Shown here: positions 1-9,802 of the stretch, piece by piece
Position numbering within the stretch: position 1 is the first letter of the stretch
Layout of the letters: each line of letters opens with the position of its first letter
NCBI GenBank assembly: GCA_902597555.1
Contig: CACJYE010000004.1
Location: 1-38,472, forward strand
Direction: 5' to 3'
DNA length: 38,472 nt
Source of the DNA: an uncultured Pelagibacteraceae bacterium
GTDB lineage: Bacteria; Pseudomonadota; Alphaproteobacteria; Pelagibacterales; Pelagibacteraceae
The notes under the pieces: model-generated
Databases searched by the model: none
What the model saw: the letters and a program-made list of their open reading frames with translations, nothing else
What the model was told of the DNA's origin: nothing
Translations under genes and position numbers: made by a program

Positions 1-1697
1 TTTCCTAGTTTACCTTGATCAGTTCCCATTCCAGTAGTTGTGTATCTCTTAACATGTTCGATAGATCTAAAACCTTCTCTTAATGCCAATTTGATATCTT
101 TAGCGGTTGCATCGTTTTGATAATCTACAAATGGTTTAGTTTTACCCAAAGGTTTATCAGAAGGTAGCAACCAAATATTTCTTTTTGAATTTTCCTGATC
201 AATTTCAACTTCAATTTTATCTAATTCTGTTTCTTTAATATTTAGACTATCTTTAAGCTTTCGATTTAAATTTTTAATGATTTCATCAATTTTAAAATCT
301 CCATCACAAGATCCTACACTTATTTGTTCTGATGTATTTTGATTTGGTAAGAAAATCTGTTTTTCCTCATCAAACTTAAGTTTACTACCTGATTGTGTGT
401 ATAAATGCACTGCAGGCGTCCAACCACCAGCAACTCCTAAGCAATCACATGAAATAGAAATTTTACTTCCAGTAACTGAAGTACCATCATTAGATAGTTT
501 CATTATTGAAACACTATTTAATCTTTTGTATCCAGCTGTATCAACAATTGTATGTGACCAATAAATTTTAATACCTGCTTCTTCTATTTTTTTTACAATT
601 TTACTTTCAGATTGGTCTCTAATATCAACGATCGCTTCAACATTGATACCTTTGTTATATAATGAAAAAGCACTTTCATAAGCACTATCATTATTAGTAA
701 AAAATACATTTTTACTACCACATGCAACTCCATAAAATTCGCTGTATTTTCTAATAGCAGATGAAAGCATTATTCCTGGTCTATCATTATTATTAAATAT
801 CAACGGTCTTTCTAATGCACCTGTGGCTAAAATAACTTTCTTAGCTCTAATTTTAAGAAGTCTTTGTCTAATTTTATTTCTTTTATCTTTTGCTTCTAAA
901 TGATCAGTTAGATTTTCTTTAGCCAATAGATAATTATATTGATGGTAAGCAGCTACACTTGTTCTAGTTTTTATTTCAAGATTTTTAATATTTTTAAGTT
1001 CCTCTATTTCTTTTTTTAACCATTCAGAAGGAGTTTTATTATCAATTTTGTTAAATTCATTGTTTTCATAAACAGTTGAACCACCAAGTTCATTTTTTTC
1101 ATCAACTAACAACGTTTTAAAATTATTTTTAGCTGCATTTTTTGCTGCTATTATTCCTGATATACCTGCGCCTACAACCAATACATCACAGTGAATATAT
1201 CGGTGGTCATAAATGTCAGGATCACTTGATGTTGGAGATTTCCCCAAACCGGCTGAGTGTCGTATGAAAAATTCATATTTCTCCCAAAAACTAGCAGGCC
1301 ACATAAATGTTTTGTAATAAAAACCTGCTGGAAAAAAAGGGGAGAGAAAATTGTTTATTCCACCAATATCAAATTCTACACTTGGCCAACAATTTTGACT
1401 GGATGCCTCTAAGCCCTCGTAAATCTCAACTTCTGTTGCTCTAACATTAGGTTCTGTTCTGTTTGTACCAGGATTTATTTGAACTATAGCATTTGGTTCT
1501 TCAGAACCAGACGTCATAATTCCTCTTGGTCTATGATATTTAAAACTTCTTCCAACTAAATGAACATTATTTGCAAGTAATGCTGATGCTAAAGTATCGC
1601 CTTTAAATCCATGGTAAGTTTTGCCATTAAATTTAAAAGAAATCCTATTAGTTTCATCAATATACTCACTGGATTTTACTCTTAAGTTTTTAGTCAT
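1..1697 (-). CDS. soxA: Sarcosine oxidase alpha subunit, 3' part cut by window start
   Basis: Minus-strand frame open from ATG (CAT at 1695-1697) to the window edge. My translation begins MTKNLRVKSSEYIDETNRISFKFNGKTYHGFKGDTLASALLANNVHLVGRSFKYHRPRGIMTSGSEEPNA and contains the FAD motif DVLVVGAGISGIIAAKNAA. It follows soxB/soxD. Absent from the ORF track because it is open-ended. Confidence 0.93.
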   Translation of the reverse strand, partial: MTKNLRVKSSEYIDETNRISFKFNGKTYHGFKGDTLASALLANNVHLVGRSFKYHRPRGIMTSGSEEPNAIVQINPGTNRTEPNVRATEVEIYEGLEASSQNCWPSVEFDIGGINNFLSPFFPAGFYYKTFMWPASFWEKYEFFIRHSAGLGKSPTSSDPDIYDHRYIHCDVLVVGAGISGIIAAKNAAKNNFKTLLVDEKNELGGSTVYENNEFNKIDNKTPSEWLKKEIEELKNIKNLEIKTRTSVAAYHQYNYLLAKENLTDHLEAKDKRNKIRQRLLKIRAKKVILATGALERPLIFNNNDRPGIMLSSAIRKYSEFYGVACGSKNVFFTNNDSAYESAFSLYNKGINVEAIVDIRDQSESKIVKKIEEAGIKIYWSHTIVDTAGYKRLNSVSIMKLSNDGTSVTGSKISISCDCLGVAGGWTPAVHLYTQSGSKLKFDEEKQIFLPNQNTSEQISVGSCDGDFKIDEIIKNLNRKLKDSLNIKETELDKIEVEIDQENSKRNIWLLPSDKPLGKTKPFVDYQNDATAKDIKLALREGFRSIEHVKRYTTTGMGTDQGKLG

Positions 1698-1698
1698 T

Positions 1699-1977
1699 TT
1701 ATTGAGAAGGTGGCTTTTCACCCATTTTATAAATTGCTTTTATTTCATCGTTAGAAGTATCTCTAACCATATTAAACCATTTACGACAACCATGTGCATG
1801 GTTCCATCTTTCAAATTGAACACCTTTAATATTTTTTCTCATAAATAAATATTCTGCCCACTCATCATCACTTAATTCTGTTGGTTGCTTAGGTCTCTCT
1901 ATATGAGCTTCACCACCAGCCTTAAATTCTTGCTGATCTCGTTCTCCACAGTACGGACAGTTTATTAAAAACATCAA
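1699..1977 (-). CDS. soxD: Sarcosine oxidase delta subunit
   Basis: 92 aa, [26 protein letters not shown] motif, between soxB and soxA. Confidence 0.93.
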   Translation of the reverse strand: MMFLINCPYCGERDQQEFKAGGEAHIERPKQPTELSDDEWAEYLFMRKNIKGVQFERWNHAHGCRKWFNMVRDTSNDEIKAIYKMGEKPPSQ

Positions 1978-3227
1978 TGAGCAACCGCTGCAGCCCCATG
2001 CTCATCAACAAGGTCCCCGCTTACAAATCTATTTAAATTGAATGCAGCATTAAGTTTATGCGGTTCATCGTTTGCAATAGTATGTGCAAACAAATCTCCA
2101 GATCCAGGAGTTGCTTTAAATCCTCCAGTTCCCCAACCACAATTAAAGTATAATCCTTTAATTGAAGTTTTACTTAAAATTGGACTAGCGTCAGGACAAA
2201 TATCTACTATTCCTCCCCATTGTCTTAACATTCTCATTCTACTGAAAATTGGATATAATTCTAAAATAGCATTTAGTGTTCCTTCAACTATTTGATGACT
2301 TCCTTTTTGAGTGTAAGAAACATAATCATCTGTTCCAGCACCAATGACCAATTCTCCTTTGTCAGATTGACTGACATAAGCATGCACTGCGTTAGACATT
2401 ACAACTGTATCAATAATTGGTTTTACAGGTTCAGAAACTAAAGCTTGTAAAGGTTTACTTTCAAGTGGAAGTCTTAGACCTGCCATATTAGCTATAACGC
2501 TAGAATGACCAGCAGCAACAACACCAACTTTTTTAGTTTTTATAAATCCCTTTGTTGTTTCTATTCCTTCAACACTATCTCCATTTCTTTTAATTCCTTT
2601 AACTTCACAATTTTGAATAATATCAACACCCATTGCATCAGCTCCTCTAGCATATCCCCAAGCAACTGCATCGTGTCTTGCTGTACCAGCTCTTCTTTGT
2701 AAAGTTCCTCCTAAAACAGGGTATCTAATATCTGGTGATGTATTTATAATTGGACAAAATTTTTTAACTTCTTCAGCGCTCAAGTAAACTGCATCAATTC
2801 CATTTAGTCTATTTGCATGTGTTCGTCTTTTTAAATCTCTAACATCTTGTAAATTATGTGCAAGGTTCATTACACCTCTTTGACTAAACATTACATTGTA
2901 GTTTAATTCTTGAGATAAACTTTCCCAAATTTTTAATGCATGATCATATAATCCTGCACTGGCGTCCCATAAATAATTTGATCTAATAATTGTAGTATTC
3001 CGTCCAGTATTTCCTCCACCAATCCAACCCTTCTCGACTACAGCAATATTATTCATATTGTGTTTTTTTGCTAAATAGTAGGCTGTTGCTAATCCATGGC
3101 CACCACCACCAACAATAACTGCTTCGTACTCTTTTTTAGGAGCAGGATCTTTCCACGCTCTTTGCCAATTTTCGTGATATGAAAGAGCATTTTTGATTAA
3201 CGAAAATACTGAATACTTATTTCTCAT
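1974..3227 (-). CDS. soxB: Sarcosine oxidase beta subunit
   Basis: 417 aa, [24 protein letters not shown]-binding motif, [15 protein letters not shown]-terminus. Confidence 0.94.
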   Translation of the reverse strand: MRNKYSVFSLIKNALSYHENWQRAWKDPAPKKEYEAVIVGGGGHGLATAYYLAKKHNMNNIAVVEKGWIGGGNTGRNTTIIRSNYLWDASAGLYDHALKIWESLSQELNYNVMFSQRGVMNLAHNLQDVRDLKRRTHANRLNGIDAVYLSAEEVKKFCPIINTSPDIRYPVLGGTLQRRAGTARHDAVAWGYARGADAMGVDIIQNCEVKGIKRNGDSVEGIETTKGFIKTKKVGVVAAGHSSVIANMAGLRLPLESKPLQALVSEPVKPIIDTVVMSNAVHAYVSQSDKGELVIGAGTDDYVSYTQKGSHQIVEGTLNAILELYPIFSRMRMLRQWGGIVDICPDASPILSKTSIKGLYFNCGWGTGGFKATPGSGDLFAHTIANDEPHKLNAAFNLNRFVSGDLVDEHGAAAVAH

Positions 3228-3254
3228 AATAATTGAATAATTACTTTATATATA

Positions 3255-3282
3255 TTGAATTTTCAATACAATCGCTTAATAC
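3255..3282 (+). promoter_or_regulatory. Putative sigma70 promoter for tRNA-Ser
   Basis: TTGAAT (3255-3260), 16-nt spacer, TAATAC (3277-3282), tRNA 5' end at 3295. Confidence 0.4.
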
Positions 3283-3294
3283 ACAATGTCATAC

Positions 3295-3386
3295 GGAAGA
3301 GTGGGTGAGAGGCTGAAACCAGTCGTTTGCTAAATGACCGTGCGAGGAAACTTGTACCGAGGGTTCGAATCCCTCCTCTTCCGCCA
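3295..3386 (+). tRNA. tRNA-Ser, anticodon GCU, CCA encoded
   Basis: Acceptor GGAAGAG/CTCTTCC plus GCCA; anticodon stem GTCGT/ATGAC with loop TTGCTAA; long variable arm; T arm GAGGGTTCGAATCCCTC. Confidence 0.96.
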
Positions 3387-5612
3387 CTAAAATAGAGGCT
3401 GATCTTTGAAAAAGTTTTTCATAGGTACAGGTCGTTGTTCCAAAATATATCTATAAACATTATAATTTTCCATTACACGCTGTACGTAATTTCTTGTTTC
3501 TCTAAATTTTATTAATTCAACCCAATCAACATAATCAACTTGATTTTTTTGTGGATCTTTATTTATTTTTTTCCAATATTTAACTCTGTTGGGTCCAGCA
3601 TTATAAGCAGCAACAGCAAAGGGGTATGCACCATCATATTGAAGAATTAAACCTGCAATATAATGTGAGCCTAAATTTATATTATATTCTGGATCAGTGG
3701 TTAATCTTGATTTTGAATATGGCAGTTTGGCTTGTTTTGAAACTAATTTTGCTGTGTAGGGCATTAATTGCATTAATCCTTTTGCACCAGCACGACTATT
3801 AGCTTCCAAATCAAATTCACTTTCTTGTCTAATTATAGATAAGATTAAAGCACTTTCAGGAATTTTTCTTTTATTAATATATTTAGGAGTACTAATTATT
3901 GGATAATTGTATTTATTATGAAATCTTTTTTGATAAGACGCAATTTTTGAAACTTGAATAGCAAAATCATATCTGTTTATACTTGTAGCTAATTCTGCAG
4001 CTAAAACTTCACTACCTTTAGCTATATTGTCATTTGCTAAATGTCTTAAAATATGTTTTGTATATTTATCTTTCTTTAATTCATCTAGGAGATAAGAAAT
4101 TTTTACAAGCTCTTTATTAAAAAATTGAATTCTATATTTTGGATCAATTTCCATATCTTTTTCTAACTCAAATTTTCCATTTGGATTTAATTTTAAAAAA
4201 GCTAGTTGACCATAGTAAGTAGTAAGATATTTTGTGGCTTCTCTGTACCAATTATTTGATTGCTCTCTTTCGCCTATTTTTTCATATGCTCTTCCAAGCC
4301 AATAGGCACCTCTAGACAAACTTATTGGATAACTAACATTTTCATAAAAATTTTTAAAATGATCTTTAGCAGTCATTGGATCCTTTAAAAAACTTAAAGC
4401 TATCCAGCCACTCATCCATTCTGCAGCAGCATATTCAGACCCTTCAGTCATTCCATGATTGCTTGAAATTTTATACGAAATTTCATATTTTTTTTTATAA
4501 AGCAATGCTCGTGAGATAATTTCTCTTTCTTTCCACCATTTGTCAGGTCTAACTAAATACTCTTTATCATTTCTTATCTTCAATAAGATTTCAGCTGAAG
4601 AGTCTACACGTCCTTTTTTTCTTCTCCATTTTAATCGATCAAAGTTTAAACCTGCATCATTCTTAAATTTTTGTGGAACATTTGCTATAGCCTGGTCAAC
4701 GCCATAGCCTTTACTCATTAAAAGGTGTCTTGCGTTATATAAAAGCTCATAATCTTTTGGAAGATATCTTATCAATCTTTGTAAATCCCAACGATCACCG
4801 TTCCAAGCTAAATAGTCAGCTCGTTTAATATAGTCATCTGCATTTAAATATTTTTTAAATTTTTTTCTAAAATATTTTAATTCGTTTTTAGATAGATCAG
4901 CTGTTATCCAGCCCTCTTTAATCAGTTTTGTACCTTTGTTTTTGTCTCCAACCAAAATGTAACTCTCTCCAAGTATCATTTTTCCATAACCACTTAATGG
5001 ATCTTTTTCTCCAAACCAATTTATTATTTTTTTAGGAGAAACACTTTCTGTTGATAGTTTGTGTTCAGCTAGATATCTAATTCTGCCTATTCTAGGATAA
5101 TCTGAATTCTTATTTAAAAAAACTTGATATTCGTAAAAGGATGCTTGGTTACCAGACGTTAAAAGATGTCTCCATTGTATAAAATTATAAATTGATTTAT
5201 CTTTTGCTTTCTTTGCTATTTTAAGTGCAGATGTCCATTTACTTTTCTGCATTTCTGAAATAGCTTTTTTGGCTAACCCAAAGTCTTTTTTACTATAATA
5301 TTTTGAAATTTTTATATTCTTAGCTGTAGTAGTGCCAGCAATTGTTGGTTTTTTCTTTGGTATTTTAAAACTTAATTTTTTTTCTTTTAAAACTAACTCT
5401 TTTTTAACAATTACTTCTTCGATTTTAATTTCTTTGGTTTTTGAGGGTTTCTTTAAGGGTTTGAGAATATTTATAGATATTTTTTTTTGAATTTCTTCTT
5501 TACTCAAAATAGGTTTCTTTAAGGGTACAACTGAATTGATTTCGGCAAAGAGATTATTTGAAAACATTAATATTGATGCAGTGAAACCTAAAAATAATAT
5601 TTTTTTGAACAT
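3387..5612 (-). CDS. slt: Soluble lytic murein transglycosylase
   Basis: 741 aa with signal peptide; SLT motifs ESEFDLEANSRAGAKGLMQLMP and AYNAGPNRVKYW. Confidence 0.9.
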   Translation of the reverse strand: MFKKILFLGFTASILMFSNNLFAEINSVVPLKKPILSKEEIQKKISINILKPLKKPSKTKEIKIEEVIVKKELVLKEKKLSFKIPKKKPTIAGTTTAKNIKISKYYSKKDFGLAKKAISEMQKSKWTSALKIAKKAKDKSIYNFIQWRHLLTSGNQASFYEYQVFLNKNSDYPRIGRIRYLAEHKLSTESVSPKKIINWFGEKDPLSGYGKMILGESYILVGDKNKGTKLIKEGWITADLSKNELKYFRKKFKKYLNADDYIKRADYLAWNGDRWDLQRLIRYLPKDYELLYNARHLLMSKGYGVDQAIANVPQKFKNDAGLNFDRLKWRRKKGRVDSSAEILLKIRNDKEYLVRPDKWWKEREIISRALLYKKKYEISYKISSNHGMTEGSEYAAAEWMSGWIALSFLKDPMTAKDHFKNFYENVSYPISLSRGAYWLGRAYEKIGEREQSNNWYREATKYLTTYYGQLAFLKLNPNGKFELEKDMEIDPKYRIQFFNKELVKISYLLDELKKDKYTKHILRHLANDNIAKGSEVLAAELATSINRYDFAIQVSKIASYQKRFHNKYNYPIISTPKYINKRKIPESALILSIIRQESEFDLEANSRAGAKGLMQLMPYTAKLVSKQAKLPYSKSRLTTDPEYNINLGSHYIAGLILQYDGAYPFAVAAYNAGPNRVKYWKKINKDPQKNQVDYVDWVELIKFRETRNYVQRVMENYNVYRYILEQRPVPMKNFFKDQPLF

Positions 5613-5655
5613 AATCTTTTAGTATATGAATCTTTAAACTATGTTATAAGTATTT

Positions 5656-6537
5656 ATGTTTAAAGGATCAAATGTTGCTTTAATTACACCATTTAAAAAT
5701 AATGGTCTAGATGAGGAAGCATATATAAAATTAATTCATTTCCACATTGCTAATGGCACCAATGGACTTGTTCCAGCTGGTACAACAGGTGAATCTCCTA
5801 CGTTAAGTCATGATGAGCATCAAAGAGTAATAGATTTATGTATTAAGGAAAGTAATGGAAAAATACCTGTTATTGCTGGTACGGGTTCCAACTCAACAGA
5901 GGAGGCGATTTCTTTAACCTCACATGCAGAAAAAGCAGGAGCTAACGGAGCTTTGATAGTTACACCTTATTACAATAAACCAACCCAAGAAGGTTTGTAT
6001 CAACATTATAAAGCAATTAATGACAAGTGCGGCATTCCAATTATAATTTATAATATTCCTGGCAGATCAGTAATTGATATGTCAGTGGACACAATGGCTA
6101 GACTATATGAATTAAAAAATATAGTTGGTGTTAAAGATGCAACAGGTGATTTAGACAGAGTTAATCAGACACTTGAAAAAATGGGGAAAGAATTTATTCA
6201 ATTAACAGGAAATGATGACAATGCTTTTGAATTTAATAAACGTGGTGGGGTAGGTACCATTAGTGTAACTGCAAATATTGCACCTAAACTTTGTTCTGAT
6301 TTTCAAAAATTTTCAAAATCAGATACTGATAATGAAATGAAAGAAGCAGAAAGATTAGATAAAATATTACAACCAGTTCATCACTCAATGTTTGTTGAGA
6401 GTAATCCTAGTCCTGTAAAATACGCTGCAAAACTTTTAGGACTTTGTGATGACAATGTAAGACTACCACTTGTAAAAGTAACAGAGATAACAAAAGAAAT
6501 TATAAAAAAAGCTCTTCAGTCTGCTAAGTTAATTTAA
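5656..6537 (+). CDS. dapA: 4-hydroxy-tetrahydrodipicolinate synthase
   Basis: [49 protein letters not shown] motifs. Confidence 0.96.
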   Translation: MFKGSNVALITPFKNNGLDEEAYIKLIHFHIANGTNGLVPAGTTGESPTLSHDEHQRVIDLCIKESNGKIPVIAGTGSNSTEEAISLTSHAEKAGANGALIVTPYYNKPTQEGLYQHYKAINDKCGIPIIIYNIPGRSVIDMSVDTMARLYELKNIVGVKDATGDLDRVNQTLEKMGKEFIQLTGNDDNAFEFNKRGGVGTISVTANIAPKLCSDFQKFSKSDTDNEMKEAERLDKILQPVHHSMFVESNPSPVKYAAKLLGLCDDNVRLPLVKVTEITKEIIKKALQSAKLI

Positions 6538-7007
6538 TGAACAAAAAAACCAATCCTGGTTTGAAAATCATTTGTTTAAACAGAAAAGCTAGTTTTAACT
6601 ATTTTTTTGAAGATCTTTTTGAAGCTGGAATTGTTTTAAAGGGATCAGAGATTAAATCAGTAAGAGATGGCAAGGTGAATATCGCTGAGTCTTATGCTGT
6701 TGAAAAGGGAGGCGAAATTGTGCTAATTAATTCACATATATCTCCATACAAACAAGCCAGTTACTCTAATCATAATCCAACCAACGACAGAAAATTGCTT
6801 CTTAATAAAAAAGAAATAAATAAATTGATAGGTAAAATGCAAAGAGTTGGTTTCACATTAATTCCAACAAAAATGTATTTTAAAAAAGGAAAAGCTAAAA
6901 TAGAATTAGCTGTTGCAAAAGGGAAAAAGCAATATGATAAAAGAGCAACAAAAAAAAGTAGAGATTGGAACCGTGAAAAGGCAAGATATATTAGGAAATC
7001 AAGCTAA
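6537..7007 (+). CDS. smpB: SsrA-binding protein
   Basis: [35 protein letters not shown] and C-terminal [20 protein letters not shown]. Confidence 0.96.
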   Translation: MNKKTNPGLKIICLNRKASFNYFFEDLFEAGIVLKGSEIKSVRDGKVNIAESYAVEKGGEIVLINSHISPYKQASYSNHNPTNDRKLLLNKKEINKLIGKMQRVGFTLIPTKMYFKKGKAKIELAVAKGKKQYDKRATKKSRDWNREKARYIRKSS

Positions 7008-7491
7008 AATTGTTTTTTTAGGAATAGGTTCAAATTTAGGTCTAAGAAAGAGAAATATAGAAAAAGCAAAATTTTTATTAGCAGAACATAACTTAGATTT
7101 TCTCTCTGTATCTAGTTATTATGAAACCCCTTCCTGGCCTGACCCACGAAAACCTAAGTTTTTAAATATAATTTTAAAATTAAAATGTTATTGCAGTCCT
7201 CAAAAACTATTTAAAATATGTAAATCTATAGAAAATCAATTAGGTAGAAAAAAAGCAAAAAAAAATGCTCCTCGTACATGTGATTTAGATATAATCGATT
7301 TTAATAAATTGGTATCAAAAAAGAATTCTAAGATTAATTTACCTCATAAAATGATGCACAAAAGGAACTTTGTATTATTTCCATTATTTGAGATTCAAAA
7401 GAATTGGACTCATCCTGATAAACAAATTGATGTTAAAACCTTGATTTCTCTACTTCCTTATAGAGACATTAGATCTATTAAACAAATTTAA
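6973..7491 (+). CDS. folK: 2-amino-4-hydroxy-6-hydroxymethyldihydropteridine pyrophosphokinase; start uncertain (track gives 6913)
   Basis: [18 protein letters not shown] and [13 protein letters not shown] motifs. GTG at 6973 is the nearest plausible start; ATG at 6934 overlaps smpB further. Confidence 0.88.
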   Translation: MKRQDILGNQAKIVFLGIGSNLGLRKRNIEKAKFLLAEHNLDFLSVSSYYETPSWPDPRKPKFLNIILKLKCYCSPQKLFKICKSIENQLGRKKAKKNAPRTCDLDIIDFNKLVSKKNSKINLPHKMMHKRNFVLFPLFEIQKNWTHPDKQIDVKTLISLLPYRDIRSIKQI

Positions 7492-7496
7492 TTTAG

Positions 7497-7505
7497 TGGT
7501 ATAAT
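7497..7505 (+). promoter_or_regulatory. Putative extended -10 promoter (TGGTATAAT) directly upstream of rsh
   Basis: TGG-TATAAT followed by 7 nt and ATG at 7513. Confidence 0.45.
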
Positions 7506-7512
7506 ACAGATT

Positions 7513-9258
7513 ATGCTTAATTCAAATGAACTTATAAACAAAGTTAAGAATTATAATAAATTTCTGAATCCTGAAAAATTGGATAAAGCATATAATTTTG
7601 CTGTTAAAGCGCATGAGAGTCAAAAAAGAGCATCTGGTGACCCTTACTCAGTTCACCCAATAGAGGTTGCGAATATTTTGACTGAATTAAAATTAGATAG
7701 CGCTACAATTACAACAGGCCTATTGCATGACACTATAGAGGATACTTTTGCAACTTATGAAACCATCAAACAAGAATTTGGAGATGAGGTTGCTGATTTA
7801 GTGGATGGTGTAACGAAAATTTCTGCATTTGAAAATTCAGCTGGAGCTAATTCTAAAGTTGAAAATTTCAGAAAATTAATTTTAGCAACATCAAAAGACA
7901 TCAGAGTTCTGTTAGTCAAAATTGCTGATAGGCTACACAATATGAGGACCATTAAAGCGATTACAAAAGTTGACAAAAGAAAAAGGATAGCTCAAGAGAC
8001 CATGGAAATTTATGCTCCGTTGGCTGATAGAATGGGAATGCACAGAATAAGAGACGAGCTTGAGGATTTATCATTTGAAATTTTAAATAACGAAGCAAGA
8101 AAATTAATAAAAAAAAGACTTGATGAAATAAAATTTGATAGAAAAGATTTATTTGAAGAACAATCTTTTGAGTTAAGTGAAATCTTGAATGATAATGAAA
8201 TTAATGCTGAGATTCATGGTAGAGAAAAAACACCTTTTTCGATTTGGAGAAAAGTCCAAAAAAAAAGGGTTTCGCTTGAGCAAATAACAGACATTATTGG
8301 ATTTAGGATAATTTTAAAAAATGTAGACGATTGTTATAAAACTCTTGGTATTTTTCATAAAAAATGGAATTGCATACCGGGAAAATTTAAAGATTATATT
8401 TCATCTCCAAAAATCAATGGTTACAAATCTATTCATACGTCTGTAATTGGTTCCAATAAAAAACCAATAGAAATTCAAATTAGAACACATGAAATGCACG
8501 AATTTGCAGAAAGAGGTATCGCATCTCATTGGCAGTATAAATCTTCTGAAAAATTTAATTCCTTAAGCTGGAAAGAGTACGATTGGTTGAAAGATCTCGT
8601 TGAGATTATAGAAAAAAATGAAAACCCTGAGGACTCGTATGAGTATACAAAACTGCAAATGTTTCAAGAAAATGTATTTTGTTTCACACCAAAAGGTTCG
8701 GTAATAAAATTACCTAAAGACGCAACAGCTATAGATTTTGCATATGCTGTTCATACTAAAATTGGTAATTCAGCAGTTGGTTGTGAAATAAATGGAAACA
8801 AAAACGAACTTCAAACTATCTTAAGAAATGGTGATCGTGTAAATATTATAACCTCAAAAAATAATTCACCGTCACTTCATTGGATACCAACAACTAAAAC
8901 TGGTAAAGCTAGAGCAGCAATAAGAAGATATTGGCATGATAAAGGAGAGCAAAAAGAGGAAAAAATAAAAAAATACAATACTACACTTTGGATGTCATTA
9001 CCTGATAAGCCTGGTCAGTTAGGAGATATAAGCTCACTCATTGGAAGTCACAAATTAAATATATCAAACTTAGAAATGGTTGGTAAAAATCCTAATTATA
9101 TTAATTTTAAATTTAAATTAATTATTAGAAACCTTAAGAATTTTACTAATTTTATTGCAGAGCTAAAACAAAAGAGTATAAAATTTAAGATAATTAGACA
9201 CGAAGAAAAAAGAAATGCTTTCACACAAAAAATCCTTAAATATTTTAAAAAAAACTAA
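7513..9258 (+). CDS. spoT: Bifunctional RelA/SpoT-type (p)ppGpp synthetase/hydrolase, compact form
   Basis: HD motif HDTIED, RLHNMRTI, synthetase GREKTPFSIWRK and GYKSIHTSV, TGS domain (VFCFTPKGSVIKLPKDATAIDFAYAVHT), C-terminal ACT-like region. Confidence 0.95.
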   Translation: MLNSNELINKVKNYNKFLNPEKLDKAYNFAVKAHESQKRASGDPYSVHPIEVANILTELKLDSATITTGLLHDTIEDTFATYETIKQEFGDEVADLVDGVTKISAFENSAGANSKVENFRKLILATSKDIRVLLVKIADRLHNMRTIKAITKVDKRKRIAQETMEIYAPLADRMGMHRIRDELEDLSFEILNNEARKLIKKRLDEIKFDRKDLFEEQSFELSEILNDNEINAEIHGREKTPFSIWRKVQKKRVSLEQITDIIGFRIILKNVDDCYKTLGIFHKKWNCIPGKFKDYISSPKINGYKSIHTSVIGSNKKPIEIQIRTHEMHEFAERGIASHWQYKSSEKFNSLSWKEYDWLKDLVEIIEKNENPEDSYEYTKLQMFQENVFCFTPKGSVIKLPKDATAIDFAYAVHTKIGNSAVGCEINGNKNELQTILRNGDRVNIITSKNNSPSLHWIPTTKTGKARAAIRRYWHDKGEQKEEKIKKYNTTLWMSLPDKPGQLGDISSLIGSHKLNISNLEMVGKNPNYINFKFKLIIRNLKNFTNFIAELKQKSIKFKIIRHEEKRNAFTQKILKYFKKN

Positions 9259-9802
9259 TGCATTATTAGAAGGTCACTTTGTTCTATCCTCAGGTCTACA
9301 TTCTTCAAAATATGTTCAGTGTGCAAAACTTTTAAGTTTTCCTAATTTAGCTGATAAAATATGTAGATCATTAGCGAATAAAATTAAAAAAAAATTTAAA
9401 AAAATTGATTTAATACTAGCTCCTGCAATGGGAGGAGTAATTATAGGATATGAAATAGGAAAATTGTTAAAAAAAGAAACAATTTTTTGTGAAAGGGTAA
9501 ATGGCAAGTTTATTCTTAGAAGAGGATTCAATATTAAAAAAGGTGCAAGAGTTTTAATTATAGAAGATGTAATCACTACAGGAAAATCAAGTTTAGAGTG
9601 TGTAAGGTTAATTAAAAAATCAAAAGCAAAATTAATTGGATTTGCATCTATAATTGATCGATCAACCAAACAATCTTTAAAAATAAAAACTGGAATAACA
9701 TCTCATCTAAAAATAGATGTTCCAACTTTTAAAGCAAATAAATTGCCACCAGAACTTAAATCAATACCCATAAGAACTCCAGGAAGCAGATTTATTAAGT
9801 GA
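9215..9802 (+). CDS. pyrE: Orotate phosphoribosyltransferase
   Basis: ALLEGHFVLSSGLHSSKYVQCAKLL; PRPP-binding VLIIEDVITTGKSSLE. Confidence 0.94.
   Translation: MLSHKKSLNILKKTNALLEGHFVLSSGLHSSKYVQCAKLLSFPNLADKICRSLANKIKKKFKKIDLILAPAMGGVIIGYEIGKLLKKETIFCERVNGKFILRRGFNIKKGARVLIIEDVITTGKSSLECVRLIKKSKAKLIGFASIIDRSTKQSLKIKTGITSHLKIDVPTFKANKLPPELKSIPIRTPGSRFIK

Noticed and set aside
1621-1848. 75-aa plus-strand ORF across soxA/soxD
   Set aside because: Antisense to well-supported sox genes, low-complexity hydrophobic translation, no motifs.
2038-2702. Two plus-strand ORFs (85 and 65 aa) within soxB
   Set aside because: Antisense to soxB; Ser/Asn-rich compositional artefacts.
7755-7976. 73-aa antisense ORF in rsh
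   Set aside because: Opposite strand of the conserved HD domain; no independent evidence.
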